DNA of 64,000 nt. It comes from Streptomyces sp. NBC_01476. Lineage in GTDB: Bacteria > Actinomycetota > Actinomycetes > Streptomycetales > Streptomycetaceae. Where the stretch lies: NCBI RefSeq assembly GCF_036227265.1, contig NZ_CP109446.1:8325001-8389000 (forward strand), written 5' to 3'. The translations under genes and the position numbers were made by a program. Shown here piece by piece: positions 34,701 to 43,338 of the stretch; positions within the stretch are counted from its first letter, which is position 1, and every line of letters begins with the position of its first letter. The notes beneath the pieces were generated by a model. The model did no database searches. It had not been told where the DNA came from and was given only the letters and a program-made list of their open reading frames with translations.

Positions 34701-35716
34701 TCGGTGACCCCGGGTTCTCCGTCAACGGCGAAGGTGACAGCAACGACCTCTACGTCCTCGATCCGGATTTGGGTACCTGGAAGCAGCTCGCGGGCGCGGC
34801 CGACGCCCGTGAGGCGCCGGGGCACGGCTTCATCGGGGACAAGCTGTATGTCGCGGGCGGCTGGGGCGGCCCGGAGGAGAACCCGGACCCGAAGCTGGAG
34901 GTGTATGACACCGTTTCCGGTACGTGGTCCACGGGTGCCCCCGACCCGCGCCCGCACGCGGGTTCCGGTTCGGCCGTACTCGGCGGCGAGCTGTACCTGG
35001 TCGGGGGCTGCGACGTGGACTGCGGCGTGGCCGACGTCAATGTCTACGACCCGGTGACCGACACCTGGAGCCGGGCCGCCGACTACCCGGAGCCGGTTTC
35101 CTGGGCGTCCTGCGCGTCCAGCGCCGGGAAGCTCTACTGCGCCGGCGGCGCCACCAACGCGGGGAACATTGCCCACACTTACGCCTACGACCCGGCGCTG
35201 GGGACGTGGTCGCGGCTCGCGGACATGCCGGTGCCGTTGTGGGGCTCGGCGTACGCGGCGGCCAACGGCCTGCTGGTGGTCGCCGGCGGTGTCGACGGCG
35301 ACGTCCTGAGCAACCAGAGCTTTGCCTTCGACCCGGACAGGGATACGTGGAGCGCGCTGCCCAACGCAGCCACGGCCACGTACCGCGGTGGCGGTGCGCT
35401 CGGGTTCTACAAGGTCGGCGGCGGGACCGGCGGGCTGGCCGTGACCTCGGCGGTGGAGAATCTGCCGGGCTTCGCGGTCGACCCGGCTTCCGACGTGCCG
35501 TGGCTGGGGGAGAGCACCCAGCGGCTCACCCTGCGGCCGGGGGCGAGCACCACGCTGACGGTGACCCTGGACGCGCACACCCCCCGGATGCCCGCCCCGG
35601 GTAACTACGAGGCCCGCCTCACCTTCGGCACGGACACCCCGTACACCCTTCCGCCAACCGCGGTGACCCTCCACGTCACCTCACCGCCCCACCACCCTGG
35701 AAGCCCTGCGGGCTGA
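31769..35716 (+). CDS. Secreted S53 (sedolisin) peptidase with regulatory-like and Kelch domains
   Basis: About 1,315 residues. A signal peptide (VPGVLALLGAVAVAVWGLQA, then PAASARPA) precedes a sedolisin domain (about 95-430) with the Glu/Asp pair in GEISLDLDM (about 172 and 176), the oxyanion Asp in ASSGDYAYG and the Ser in FGGTSVSSP (about 353). No long prodomain is present. After it come carboxypeptidase-regulatory-like domains (GRLSGTLLDSTTGKPVVGAV, LVVGTAKDANTGLAAAGVMV) and a jelly-roll-like region. Kelch-type repeats follow (KLYVAGGWGGPEENPDPKLE, GELYLVGGCDVDCGVADVNV), and a final Ig-like segment. Sedolisins are acidic endopeptidases. The GTG at 31769 is preceded by GGGAGTGGTTG; a TTG one codon earlier is possible. 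Confidence 0.88.
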   Translation: MRREGRPAPLRGRRVPGVLALLGAVAVAVWGLQAPAASARPAPAGGGGAAGSYKPVCGTPEPGRFACFALRRTDVSAARNLRGPAAAPGAAAPAGYGPGDLLSAYNLPSDGGAGQTVAIVDAYDDPAAEADLAAYREQFGLPACTAAGGCFTKVDQRGGSSYPQPDPGWAGEISLDLDMVSAIAPNARILLVEGDDPSGDSLGAAVDTAVALGAKYVSNSYGTDYRAGPGSGEDPSETTALDAHYNHPGVAVVASSGDYAYGVAYPAASQFVTSVGGTSLARDGNSARGWSEAAWGRAGSGCSLYEPKPAFQQDTGCANRAVADVSAVADPATGVAVYQTYGGTGWAVFGGTSVSSPIIASVYADAATPVPGTYPNAYPYADREGLNDVTTGSNGGCDPAYLCRAAAGYDGPTGLGTPNGLQSFRTGPHGRLSGTLLDSTTGKPVVGAVVSSGTDAAHTDATGHYALVLPAGSHEVTAAAFGYATRTLKDVPVADGASVTRNITVTPVPSATVTGKVTDGSGHGWPLCARIGVAGDPEAIWTDPVTGVYKVTLPRNADFTLDVAAVAPGYQALTRRIHVGMKPLTADFSPTADPWVATAPGYAVHLTGRTETFDSSTAPPHDWTVTNAAGAVGGWEFDDPAGEGNSTGGQGSFAIVDSTYYGWDARQDSELVSPVYDFTGQDTPELAFDTMYTYNPSRMNFGVEASDDGGATWTAVWSPDDNVYYAGPTPVVVPLTAYANAKAVRLRFHYAATGVWYWGVDDVFVGQRDFTPTPGGLVVGTAKDANTGLAAAGVMVSDGSDAAVHTQTMATPEDLSLDDGYFSLFVPGPGRHTLTAVKSNYTDRPEVLTVRADRTTAVSYSLKAGRLAVTPGSIDATVPRGSKVTRRLRVSNTGTATATLTLGEQPGAMLPGAAQGAPLQRVKGTYPLGRVPAASAGASPAGHTAPVPVNAWQGAPGLPSAVMDNIADSHQGKVYSGFGDPGFSVNGEGDSNDLYVLDPDLGTWKQLAGAADAREAPGHGFIGDKLYVAGGWGGPEENPDPKLEVYDTVSGTWSTGAPDPRPHAGSGSAVLGGELYLVGGCDVDCGVADVNVYDPVTDTWSRAADYPEPVSWASCASSAGKLYCAGGATNAGNIAHTYAYDPALGTWSRLADMPVPLWGSAYAAANGLLVVAGGVDGDVLSNQSFAFDPDRDTWSALPNAATATYRGGGALGFYKVGGGTGGLAVTSAVENLPGFAVDPASDVPWLGESTQRLTLRPGASTTLTVTLDAHTPRMPAPGNYEARLTFGTDTPYTLPPTAVTLHVTSPPHHPGSPAG

Positions 35717-35767
35717 CGTGCCCGGTGCCGGGGCCGTCGACGCCTCAGCTGTTCTGTCCGGGGAGGT

Positions 35768-36815
35768 TGTGGACAGTGGTGATGATCACTGCCGGGTGAT
35801 CTTGAACGGGTGAGGGCCTTGCGGGTTCGGTGTGGATTGCGACGTCCCACCGGAGCGAAAGGCCCTCATGCCCCACCGTAATGCACCCCTGACCGAGACC
35901 GGTCGTCTGCGTCTGGCGCGCTGCGTCGTGGACGACGGCTGGCCGCTGCGACGGGCCGCGGAGCGCTTCCAGGTCTCACCGACCACGGCCCAGCGGTGGG
36001 CGAGCCGCTACCGGACCACGGGCGAGGCCGGCATGACCGACCGCTCCAGCCGCCCGCACCGCAGCCCGCGGCGGACACCGGCCCGCACCGAACGCCGCAT
36101 CATCAAGGTCCGCATCCCGCGCCGATGGGGCCCGGCCCGCATCGCGCACCTGCTCGGGCTGAACCCGTCCACCGTCCACCGGGTCCTGACCCGCTACGGC
36201 CTGGCCCGCCTGGCCCGCCTGGACCGCGCCACCGGCCGCGTCATACGCCGCTACGAACGCGACCGGCCCGGCGAACTCGTGCACGTCGGCATCAAGAAAC
36301 TCGGCAACATCCCCGACGGCGGCGGCCACAAGGTCCTCGGCCGCCAGGCCGGCCGCAAGAACCGCTCCGGCGCCGGCTACAGCTTCATCCACACCGCCGT
36401 CGACGACCACTCCCGCCTGGCCTACAGCGAGATCCACCCCGACGAGAAGCAGGAGACCGCCACCGCCTTCTGGACCCGCGCCCAGGCCTACTTCGCCTCG
36501 GTCGGCATCACCGTCGAACGCGTCCTGACCGACAACGGATCCTGCTACAAATCCCGGCTCTGGCGCGACACCCTCACCGCGGCCGGGATCACCCACAAAC
36601 GAACCCGGCCCTACCGGCCCCAGACCAACGGCAAAGTCGAACGCCTCAACCGCACCCTCCTCGACGAACGGGCCTACGCCCAGCCCTACCGCTCACAGGA
36701 CGAACGCCGAGCGGCGTTCCCACGATGGCTCCACACCTACAACCACCACCGCGGACACACCGCCCTGGGCGGCCAACCACCCGCCACCCGCGTCCCCAAC
36801 CTCACCGGGCAATAC
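35768..36815 (+). mobile_element. IS481-family element, right end lost
   Basis: A transposase gene is preceded by an IS481-like left end (from about TGTGGACAGTGG at 35768). No matching inverted repeat is found to the right, and the coding frame runs past the usual protein end into unrelated sequence, so the right end appears deleted. The end coordinate is approximate. Confidence 0.6.
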
Positions 36816-36929
36816 ACCCAGCCGCAGGCCAGCACATCACATTCAGCGTTTCCGTGGTCACTGTTCGTGCGGTTTGCTATGGCTTTTTTAGGACAAAGGG
36901 ACAGGGCTACGAGGGAGACGGGAAGCTGA
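35868..36929 (+). CDS. IS481-family transposase, read-through at 3' end
   Basis: A 353-residue protein from ATG 35868: helix-turn-helix (GWPLRRAAERFQVSPTTAQR), then the rve core with YSFIHTAVDDHSRLAYSE (first Asp), VERVLTDNGSCYKS (second Asp) and RPQTNGKVERLNRTLLDE (Glu). IS481 proteins end soon after the NLTGQY-type motif; here about 40 foreign residues follow and the last bases overlap the 3' end of the NACHT gene by 23 bp. The catalytic core is complete. Confidence 0.85.
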   Translation: MPHRNAPLTETGRLRLARCVVDDGWPLRRAAERFQVSPTTAQRWASRYRTTGEAGMTDRSSRPHRSPRRTPARTERRIIKVRIPRRWGPARIAHLLGLNPSTVHRVLTRYGLARLARLDRATGRVIRRYERDRPGELVHVGIKKLGNIPDGGGHKVLGRQAGRKNRSGAGYSFIHTAVDDHSRLAYSEIHPDEKQETATAFWTRAQAYFASVGITVERVLTDNGSCYKSRLWRDTLTAAGITHKRTRPYRPQTNGKVERLNRTLLDERAYAQPYRSQDERRAAFPRWLHTYNHHRGHTALGGQPPATRVPNLTGQYTQPQASTSHSAFPWSLFVRFAMAFLGQRDRATRETGS

Positions 36930-39900
36930 CGTCGGGGTAGTCGACGGCGGCGATCCGGTGGATCCGGTGGCGAAGGGCGGGCGGCAGGTCGTCCAGCGCA
37001 TGGCCGCGCAGCCACTGGGAGGCTTGGCCACCGAAGACTGCGCCCGACAAGCCGTGATCGTGGACCGTCACCCAGGCTTGCCACCCGCGTACGTCATGTG
37101 TCTGACGGAGCGAGACGATGTCGCGAGCGATGCCCAGCAGGGAGACCCGGGCCGCGGGGTGCGGCTCTGAGACGAGGGCGGCCACCGCTGCCACCAGTAC
37201 GAGTTCCGCCGTGTCCGCGGCTTCGAGCAGGATTTCCGAGTCCAAAGGCCGCAGCAGCGACACCACCAGGTCTGCGGGGAGTCGGCCCGCGTCGTCGGCC
37301 AGCAGGCCGAGCACCATCGGACGCACCCCGGCGGCCCACGGGTCCGTCAGCCAGACGGCACACAGCCGGTAGGCGTCAGCGAGCCGCCGCGCCGACGACC
37401 GCGTCCGCCCGGCGAGCAGCACCCGCAGCACGTCGTGGGCGATCGAGGACGCCCGGCCGTCAGCGCGGGCGGTGAAGGTCATCAGCTCCGGCCCGAGGCG
37501 GTCGACCACGGGCTCCAGGGCGTGCCTGACCACGGAGTCGTTGGTGCCGCCCGAGACGTCCATCTTCCGAGGCAGTTCGTTCCAGTAGGTCCTGCGCCAG
37601 CTCATCCGTTCAGGCGCGTCGCGCTCCGGCCGGTTCCCGTACAGCCAGTTCGGGTCGACAGGCTCCGGGTCGTCCGCCGGATCCCTCGCGGGCACTACCT
37701 CCAGTTCCCGTTGCGTCCCCGCCCAGGTGTGCTTGAGGTGTAGCGAGAACGCGAAGGCCGCCCATTCGTCCTCGTCGAGAGACGACCGCCACAGCAGGGC
37801 GCGGCGGTGCCAGGTGCCCGGCGGGTCGACGGACTCGGGAAAGACGCGGCGCGCCGTGAAACCTCCGGTCAGCGCGAGCATCAGCAGCATGAGATTTGCC
37901 TCGTACCGCCCGTGCCGGGAGGAGGTCGGGCTCTGCGGAGCGGGACGGTAGTCGGCGTGGTCGTGCCGGGTGCGGACCGCGTTGGCGGCGATGACCCGGA
38001 CGACGAGGTCCGCCAGCGCCTCGCGGTCCGCCTCGGGTAGGTGGGCGACACGGGCGCGGACGAAGCGGAGCATCTGACGCGAGGACAGGGGGACGTACGA
38101 GAGCAGGGCGTAGAGGAGGTCGTCGGCGACCGGGGCGGGGCCGGAGACGAGCAGGGCAGGGCGGCTGTCGAGCAGGCCGTACAGGAGGTTCACGGCGAGG
38201 CGCACTGCGAGGTATTCGCCGAAGGTGGCGTGCAGGAACTCGTACGTGGCCAGGCGGCGCGCGTCGCGGACGGCTTGGGCGCGCTGGACGAAGAAGAATC
38301 GGCCGAGGGCGATCTCGGCCTGGTCGAGCGGGGCGCGGAAGCCGGATTCGGGGCGGTGGCCGGGGTCGAGGAGGGCGGTGAGATCGGCCGTGAGTTCGTC
38401 CGCGGTGACCCACTGGCGGCGGCGGTTGAGCATGGCGAAGGCGACGAGGGAGAGGCGTTCCAGCTCCTGCTGGACCCGGTCGGCCACCTCGCCAGGCCGG
38501 GGGGCCACGGCGGACTTGCCGACCTCGCGGGCGGCGAAGGCGGTGAGCAGGTCCTCGTACAGGTCGGCTTCGTCCAGCGGGACGCCGTCGTTGCGCCGGA
38601 GGGCGTTGTCAGTCGCGTCATAGAGGGCGAGCATCAGCAGCAGCAGGGGCTGGCCGGCGAGGTCGCGGTGCTGTTCGACGAGGGAGGCGGGCAGGGGGCT
38701 GAGGCCGTTCGCGGCGAAGTAGCGCTCGTTGGTGCGGTTCCACAGCGCGACCCAGGTGCGGATCTGCTCGTCGCTGAAGGGTTCCAGGCGTAAGGCGACC
38801 GAGCCCTCGGGGAAGCGGGCCCGGTCGGCGACGGCGGTCCTGGTGGTGACCAGCGCGATGACCGGCCGGCCCTGATCGGCCTCGCGCTGCTGGAAGGCGG
38901 CGGCCCGCTCCAAGAAGTCGGACTGGCTGACGCCGGTGGCCTGGAGGAGTTCGTCGAAGCCGTCGAAGAGGATGACCGGGACCAGGCCGGGGGCCGCCCG
39001 TACGAGATCCGGCCAGGTCGCGCGCTCGCCTGTCCCTGACCGGATCGCGTACTCGATCTGGTCTTGGACGTCTGCCTCGGCGGGCACCTCGCGCAGTACG
39101 ACACGGACCGGCAGGAAGCCCGCGGCGGGCAGGCGGGCAGCGAGGACCTTCGTCAGCAGTGACTTGCCGGCACCGGGCTGGCCGAGGACGACCAAGGGCG
39201 CGGCCGTGGCGCCTGGGCTGGTTAACGCGCCCGCCAGGTACTCGCTCAGGTCCTCGCGCTCGTCGGCGCGGGTCCACCACGCCTCGTCGGCCGGGCCGCC
39301 GCCGTCGCCGCCCACCGCCCGCACCCGGAAGCGCGGGTCGAGGTAGCCGGCGGCGACCGTTGGCAGGCCCACGCCGGTCGGCACGTCGCCATCGGCGAGG
39401 ATCGGGCGGCTGAGCGCGGCCCGGGCGGCGGTGGACAGGGCCGCGGCCACGTCCACCGGGGGCGCACCCGCCGACAGCCCGGCGAGGAGCGACGCCACGC
39501 CGGCCAGGGCTTCGCGTACGGTCGCGCGGGTGGTCTGGTGCTCCATCTGGTGTGTCCAGAAGGCGAATTCGGGGATCTCGCCAGCCAGGCGGGTGTACAG
39601 CTCCTCGTAGCGGCGCAGGGCTCCGCCCGCGGCTCCCCTGATCTGTTCACGGGTCGCGCGCCGCCCGTTCTCGTTCAGGCGGTCCCACAGGGCGAGGCCG
39701 CACAGGAAGTTTTCCAGCCGCGCGCCCAGGTCCCCATACCAGCTCGCGAGGGTATCGAGGACCCGCTCGTACGGGATGTGGGGCGCCGGCATCGGCGGGG
39801 CGGCGGCCGTGAGGGCATGGACGAAGTCGCGCGCGGTCGACTCGGCCGCGCCCGCCAAGGCGAGCTGTTCGCGGCGGGTCAGCCGCACCTCCGCCCAGTC

Positions 39901-40215
39901 GAAGGGCAGCTCGGTCACCGCGAGTTCCTCGAAGTACGCGGTCACCACCAGCACCGCGTGGGCGGCCGCGAGACGTTCGCTGCGGCTCGTCCGGTCGGCC
40001 GTTCCCAGCCGCTCGCGCAGGCTTCCAACCATATCCCGGCCGAGCCGCAGGATCCGGCCCCGCGCCCCCGCCAGGTTCAGTACGGTCTCGCTCGCCCCGC
40101 CCGTGGCCAGCCCCAGCGCACTGCCGAGCGCCTCGTCCAGCGCGGCCAGCCCCGCGGGGTCGCCTCCCAGCAGCACCACCGCGTCCCCGTACCCGATCAA
40201 CCGCCGCGCCGCCAT
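36907..40215 (-). CDS. NACHT-domain NTPase (bacterial NLR-like), candidate defence protein
   Basis: A 1,102-residue protein. The first 330 residues are helical (an N-terminal NACHT-associated helical region), then a NACHT NTPase with Walker A GQPGAGKSLL (about 345-354), Walker B VPVILFDGFDELL (about 408-420) and the VTTRTAVADRARFP sensor. The rest is helical, probably the sensor/scaffold part. Bacterial NACHT proteins act against phages by effector activation, and here the effector is not recognised. The ATG at 40215 follows GGGGAGGGAGATC. It begins the island that also holds the STAND, Wadjet-like and ABC-3C genes. Confidence 0.85.
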   Translation of the reverse strand: MAARRLIGYGDAVVLLGGDPAGLAALDEALGSALGLATGGASETVLNLAGARGRILRLGRDMVGSLRERLGTADRTSRSERLAAAHAVLVVTAYFEELAVTELPFDWAEVRLTRREQLALAGAAESTARDFVHALTAAAPPMPAPHIPYERVLDTLASWYGDLGARLENFLCGLALWDRLNENGRRATREQIRGAAGGALRRYEELYTRLAGEIPEFAFWTHQMEHQTTRATVREALAGVASLLAGLSAGAPPVDVAAALSTAARAALSRPILADGDVPTGVGLPTVAAGYLDPRFRVRAVGGDGGGPADEAWWTRADEREDLSEYLAGALTSPGATAAPLVVLGQPGAGKSLLTKVLAARLPAAGFLPVRVVLREVPAEADVQDQIEYAIRSGTGERATWPDLVRAAPGLVPVILFDGFDELLQATGVSQSDFLERAAAFQQREADQGRPVIALVTTRTAVADRARFPEGSVALRLEPFSDEQIRTWVALWNRTNERYFAANGLSPLPASLVEQHRDLAGQPLLLLMLALYDATDNALRRNDGVPLDEADLYEDLLTAFAAREVGKSAVAPRPGEVADRVQQELERLSLVAFAMLNRRRQWVTADELTADLTALLDPGHRPESGFRAPLDQAEIALGRFFFVQRAQAVRDARRLATYEFLHATFGEYLAVRLAVNLLYGLLDSRPALLVSGPAPVADDLLYALLSYVPLSSRQMLRFVRARVAHLPEADREALADLVVRVIAANAVRTRHDHADYRPAPQSPTSSRHGRYEANLMLLMLALTGGFTARRVFPESVDPPGTWHRRALLWRSSLDEDEWAAFAFSLHLKHTWAGTQRELEVVPARDPADDPEPVDPNWLYGNRPERDAPERMSWRRTYWNELPRKMDVSGGTNDSVVRHALEPVVDRLGPELMTFTARADGRASSIAHDVLRVLLAGRTRSSARRLADAYRLCAVWLTDPWAAGVRPMVLGLLADDAGRLPADLVVSLLRPLDSEILLEAADTAELVLVAAVAALVSEPHPAARVSLLGIARDIVSLRQTHDVRGWQAWVTVHDHGLSGAVFGGQASQWLRGHALDDLPPALRHRIHRIAAVDYPDVSFPSPS

Positions 40216-40404
40216 GCCCGATCTCCCTCCCCTTGAGCCCGCGGCTCAGCAGCCTGCCATGCCGCGGGGGCCGCCACCCTAGGGTTCGGGCGGCTCGGGA
40301 CACACGGCGACTCGGGAGGTAGTACGGGCGGGAGCCGACAGACCGCGGGTGACGCTCGAGGGGGCTTGTTGGTGTGTGGGGTGCCGGCTGGCCTGGTGTG
40401 TTGT

Positions 40405-40861
40405 GGGTTTCGGCTCCCAATCCTACGCCGACGTCGTCCGCGACCGAGTCACCGCCGACCCCCGCGACGCCGTGCTCCTGGCGGTCGGCGACTTCGACTG
40501 CTCGGGCGAGGACATCGAGCGGGACCGGGTGGAGCGCACCGGCTGCTGGAGCTCGGTGACCCGGGTGCTGCTCACCTATGAGCAGATGCGCGCGTACGGG
40601 CTCCTGGCGACCGAGGGCAAGCGCGGCGGCCCGAGGTGGCCGCCCTTCGCCCGCCTACGGCTTCGACATTGAGTGCCCGGTGCACGGGAGGTGGAGGCGC
40701 TGGAGGCGGACGAACTCCAGCGCCTGGTCCTCGCCGCCGTCGACCCGTACATCGACCGCGACGTCCCCGCGCAGCAGATCGCCCGCGAGGAACAGCAGCG
40801 CCGCGCGTTGTCCGAGTTCCTCGGTCGATGGGGCACGGGCGGCGGAAGGACGTCCGCCTGA
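40405..40861 (+). pseudogene. TOPRIM-like gene fragment, frameshifted
   Basis: The first frame reads SYADVVRDRVTADPRDAVLL, AVGDFDCSGEDIERD, a TOPRIM-type Asp motif (DFD-SGEDI) as in Spo11/topoisomerase-VI-like proteins. After PRWPPFAR it is lost by a frameshift near 40655 and continues in another frame (EVEALEADELQRLVLAAVDP, then ALSEFLGRWG). The N-terminal half is missing. It may be a remnant of a nuclease- or topoisomerase-like gene. Confidence 0.6.
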
Positions 40862-40865
40862 GCCC

Positions 40866-41120
40866 TCAGTACATCTCGAAGTCGGGTTCCCAGTCCGGGT
40901 CGGGCTCTTCGTCGTCGTTGGGTATCTGGCCCTTGATTCCCGCGAGGTCGAGTTCCCACATCGTGAGTGTGAGACCGCACAGGCGGCACCCGAAGTGCCG
41001 GGGGAGGAACCAGACCTCCCCGTATTCCCCCGTCTTGTCCCGGCCGCTTGCGAAACCAGTGTGTCCGCACGCGGGGCATTCTGCGGGTACGGCGATCGGC
41101 CACGGGGCGGCCGCGTACAT
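40866..41120 (-). CDS. Zinc-ribbon protein fragment, unknown
   Basis: About 84 residues, MYAAAPWPIAVPAECPACGH..., with two CxxC pairs (CPAC and CRLC) about 30 residues apart, a zinc ribbon, and an acidic tail (NDDEEPDPDWEPDFEM). No family is named. Similar proteins seem longer, so this may be a C-terminal fragment; the start is uncertain. A strong hairpin lies just upstream. Confidence 0.45.
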   Translation of the reverse strand: MYAAAPWPIAVPAECPACGHTGFASGRDKTGEYGEVWFLPRHFGCRLCGLTLTMWELDLAGIKGQIPNDDEEPDPDWEPDFEMY

Positions 41121-41150
41121 CACCGGCCTGCCCAATGACCACCCTCTGCG

Positions 41151-41184
41151 TCGCAAGGAGAACGTCTTCGTGTTCTCCTTGCGA
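41151..41184. other. 13-bp perfect hairpin
   Basis: TCGCAAGGAGAAC and GTTCTCCTTGCGA pair perfectly around the 8-nt loop GTCTTCGT. It is unusual here in being only moderately GC-rich; a terminator or transposon end is possible. Confidence 0.65.
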
Positions 41185-41868
41185 ACGCCGCAGCCGCGCA
41201 GCTGACCCAGTTCGTGGCCATGACGACCGCGCCGGGAGGAATCGCTGACACCGGCGCGCATTTGTATCACTGACCACCGGCACCCTTGACCGCCGCTTGG
41301 AGGGCTGCGCTCCAAGCTGCATCTACGACGGCTGCTCACTGCAGGCGCTCGGCGATGAAACGCCCATCCCCGTCACCGGGCAGCACCTGGCCGCCGAGCA
41401 GGCCCGCGCAGATCGTGCCCGCGCGGCACGCCGCTGGCCACTGCGCGTCCGGCGTACCTTCGACGGCTTTCTCCACCGTCTTCGGTTATGTCGTCTCAGT
41501 TGGGATGGTGCGGATCATGCCATGTATGAGTCTCTGACCTGCGAGGACTCAAATATTGAGATTGAGTGCCGACCTCCGGCGATGCGGGCTGTCTTGGGGT
41601 AGGTATGACGTCTGACCTGCGAGGAGTCTAATTGTGAGACCTTGGACTCAATCTCGTTGAGGTGGCGCTTAGATCGGCGCTGAGTCTCGGGTAAATGATC
41701 TTGATCGGTGGAGTGCCCTGGCCTGCGTGTGTAGCCACAAGCCGACAAACTGCACGGCCCGCACCGGCCGGCGGCGGTTCGCGGCTTGCCCGTAGGGCGT
41801 GCCGGCTTCGCCCGACTCTCGGCTGGGGGTAGTGGCTGCACTGAGGTGATGGTCGAGTGCGCTTGGTC
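41185..41868. other. About 680 bp without a gene
   Basis: Apart from the direct repeats at 41533-41639 and a 7-bp stem CTTGGAG/CTCCAAG near 41297, I see nothing that can be assigned. Base composition is less GC-rich than usual, which suggests foreign or decayed DNA. Confidence 0.5.
41533..41639 (+). repeat. Two 29-bp direct repeats
   Basis: Copies at 41533-41561 and 41611-41639 share TCTGACCTGCGAGGA and agree at 25 of 29 positions, offset by 78 bp. They may be ends or binding sites of a mobile element. Confidence 0.65.
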
Positions 41869-42043
41869 TCAGATGATCGTGGCGGGCACGTGGTGGGCGG
41901 TGAGGAGCTGGACGAGGGGCTCTGCCTCGTCTTCGGGTACGGCCAGGGCAGCGAGGCGGCGTGCGCGGGTGAGGGCTACGTACCAGATCCGTAGTTGCTC
42001 GTCGGTTACAGGGTCGCTGGTTGCCCAGCGGTTGACGTTGCCC
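41869..42043 (-). pseudogene. C-terminal fragment of a UvrD-like helicase
   Basis: The last 57 codons of a minus-strand gene remain: DEQLRIWYVALTRARRLAAL contains helicase motif VI (YVALTRAR), as in UvrD/REP superfamily 1 proteins, followed by a tail to the stop at 41869. The rest is cut off exactly at the left end of the IS3 copy at 42044. Confidence 0.8.
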
Positions 42044-42112
42044 TGAGGTTCCCCCGAGATGCGGGGAAGGGTGACAGCAGGTCAGATGGGTCTCATGAGA
42101 GGAGCCCTGACG

Positions 42113-42421
42113 ATGCCTGCCCCGAGGAAGTACCCGCTGGAGTTGCGTGAGCGTGCGGTGCGGATGTACCGGGCGGCCGAGCCGAAGCCGGTGATCCGCC
42201 GCATGGCCGAGGATCTCGGTGTCCACCACGAGGCCCTGCGCAACTGGATCCGCCAGGCCGAGGCCGACGCCGGCGAACGGGAGGACGTGTTGACCACTGC
42301 CGAGCGCGAGGAGTTGGCCGCCCTGCGCAGGGAGAATGCCCAGCTCAAGCGGGCGAACGAGGTCCTGCGGACAGCCTCGGCTTTTTTCGCGGCCCAGCTC
42401 GACCCGACCCGGCCCAGGTGA
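42113..42421 (+). CDS. IS3-family transposase OrfA
   Basis: A 102-residue protein MPAPRKYPLELRERAVRMYR... with a helix-turn-helix of IS3 OrfA type and a leucine-zipper-like tail (LTTAEREELAALRRENAQLK). A T6 run at 42381-42386 lies where IS3 elements shift by -1; reading in -1 is open into OrfB, so a fused OrfAB transposase could be made. Confidence 0.85.
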   Translation: MPAPRKYPLELRERAVRMYRAAEPKPVIRRMAEDLGVHHEALRNWIRQAEADAGEREDVLTTAEREELAALRRENAQLKRANEVLRTASAFFAAQLDPTRPR

Positions 42422-43338
42422 CCGCGCTCCTCGATGAGCACGCGCACCTGGGGGTCGAGCCCGTACTCCGGGAACTGCACATCCCCTCGTCCACCTATTA
42501 CCGCTGGCGCCAGGCAGAAAAGGAGCCGTGTGAACGGCGCCGTCAGGACACGGAGCTGACCGGCCGGATCCGGCAGGTCCATGAGGAATCCGGCGGGGTC
42601 TACGGCTCGCCCCGTGTCCATGCCGTCTTGAAGCGCGGTGGAGTGCACGTCGGCCGCAAACGGGTCGAGCGCCTCATGCGCGAGGCCGGTCTCGTCGGCA
42701 TCAGCCCCCGCCGCGGCAAGGGGTTCACCCGCCGCGATCCGGACGCCGATCTCGCCCCTGACCTCGTGCAACGCGACTTCACCGCGCCCGCGCCGAACCG
42801 GTTGTGGGTCACCGACCTCACCATGATCTCCACCGGGGAGGGGCCTTTGTGGCTGTCGGCGATCCGCGACGTGTTCTCCCGCCGCGTCGTGGCATGGGAG
42901 ACCTCCGCCCGCGCGGACGCGGACCTGGTCCTGTCCTCGTTGGAGTATGCCCTGGCCAGCCGTGAGGTCGCCCCGGGCGAACTGGTCCACCATGCCGATC
43001 ACGGCTGTCAATATACGAGTATCAAGCTGACGACGCGGCTGGTCAGAGCGGGTATCCGGGCGTCCATGGGCTCCGTCGGGGACTCCTTCGACAACGCCCT
43101 GGCGGAGAACCTGTGGATGATCATTAAGACCGAGTGCATCCGCGGCCGCGTCTTCGCGACCAGGGCCGAAGCCAATCTGGCGCTCTTCGAGTACATCGAC
43201 GGCTTCTACAACCCCCGACGCATCCAAAAACGCCTCGGCTACCTCAGCCCGATCGAGTTCGAGGAGAAGCGCTACGCCGACCAGGCAGCGGCCGAACCGG
43301 TGAACCTGAAACCACGTCAACCCGCCCTGACCAGCTAG
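42418..43338 (+). CDS. IS3-family transposase OrfB
   Basis: A 306-residue rve integrase-core protein: HTH_21-like start (EPVLRELHIPSSTYYRWRQA), catalytic Asp in RLWVTDLTMIS, Asp in VHHADHGCQYTS, and the Glu in DNALAENLWMIIKTE. The frame overlaps the OrfA stop by GTGA. The frame is intact, so the element may be active. Confidence 0.9.
   Translation: MTALLDEHAHLGVEPVLRELHIPSSTYYRWRQAEKEPCERRRQDTELTGRIRQVHEESGGVYGSPRVHAVLKRGGVHVGRKRVERLMREAGLVGISPRRGKGFTRRDPDADLAPDLVQRDFTAPAPNRLWVTDLTMISTGEGPLWLSAIRDVFSRRVVAWETSARADADLVLSSLEYALASREVAPGELVHHADHGCQYTSIKLTTRLVRAGIRASMGSVGDSFDNALAENLWMIIKTECIRGRVFATRAEANLALFEYIDGFYNPRRIQKRLGYLSPIEFEEKRYADQAAAEPVNLKPRQPALTS

Noticed and set aside
32573..35674. A 1,033-codon minus-strand frame opposite the sedolisin gene
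   Set aside because: Arg/Gly/Val-rich shadow without domains; the plus-strand protein has catalytic motifs.
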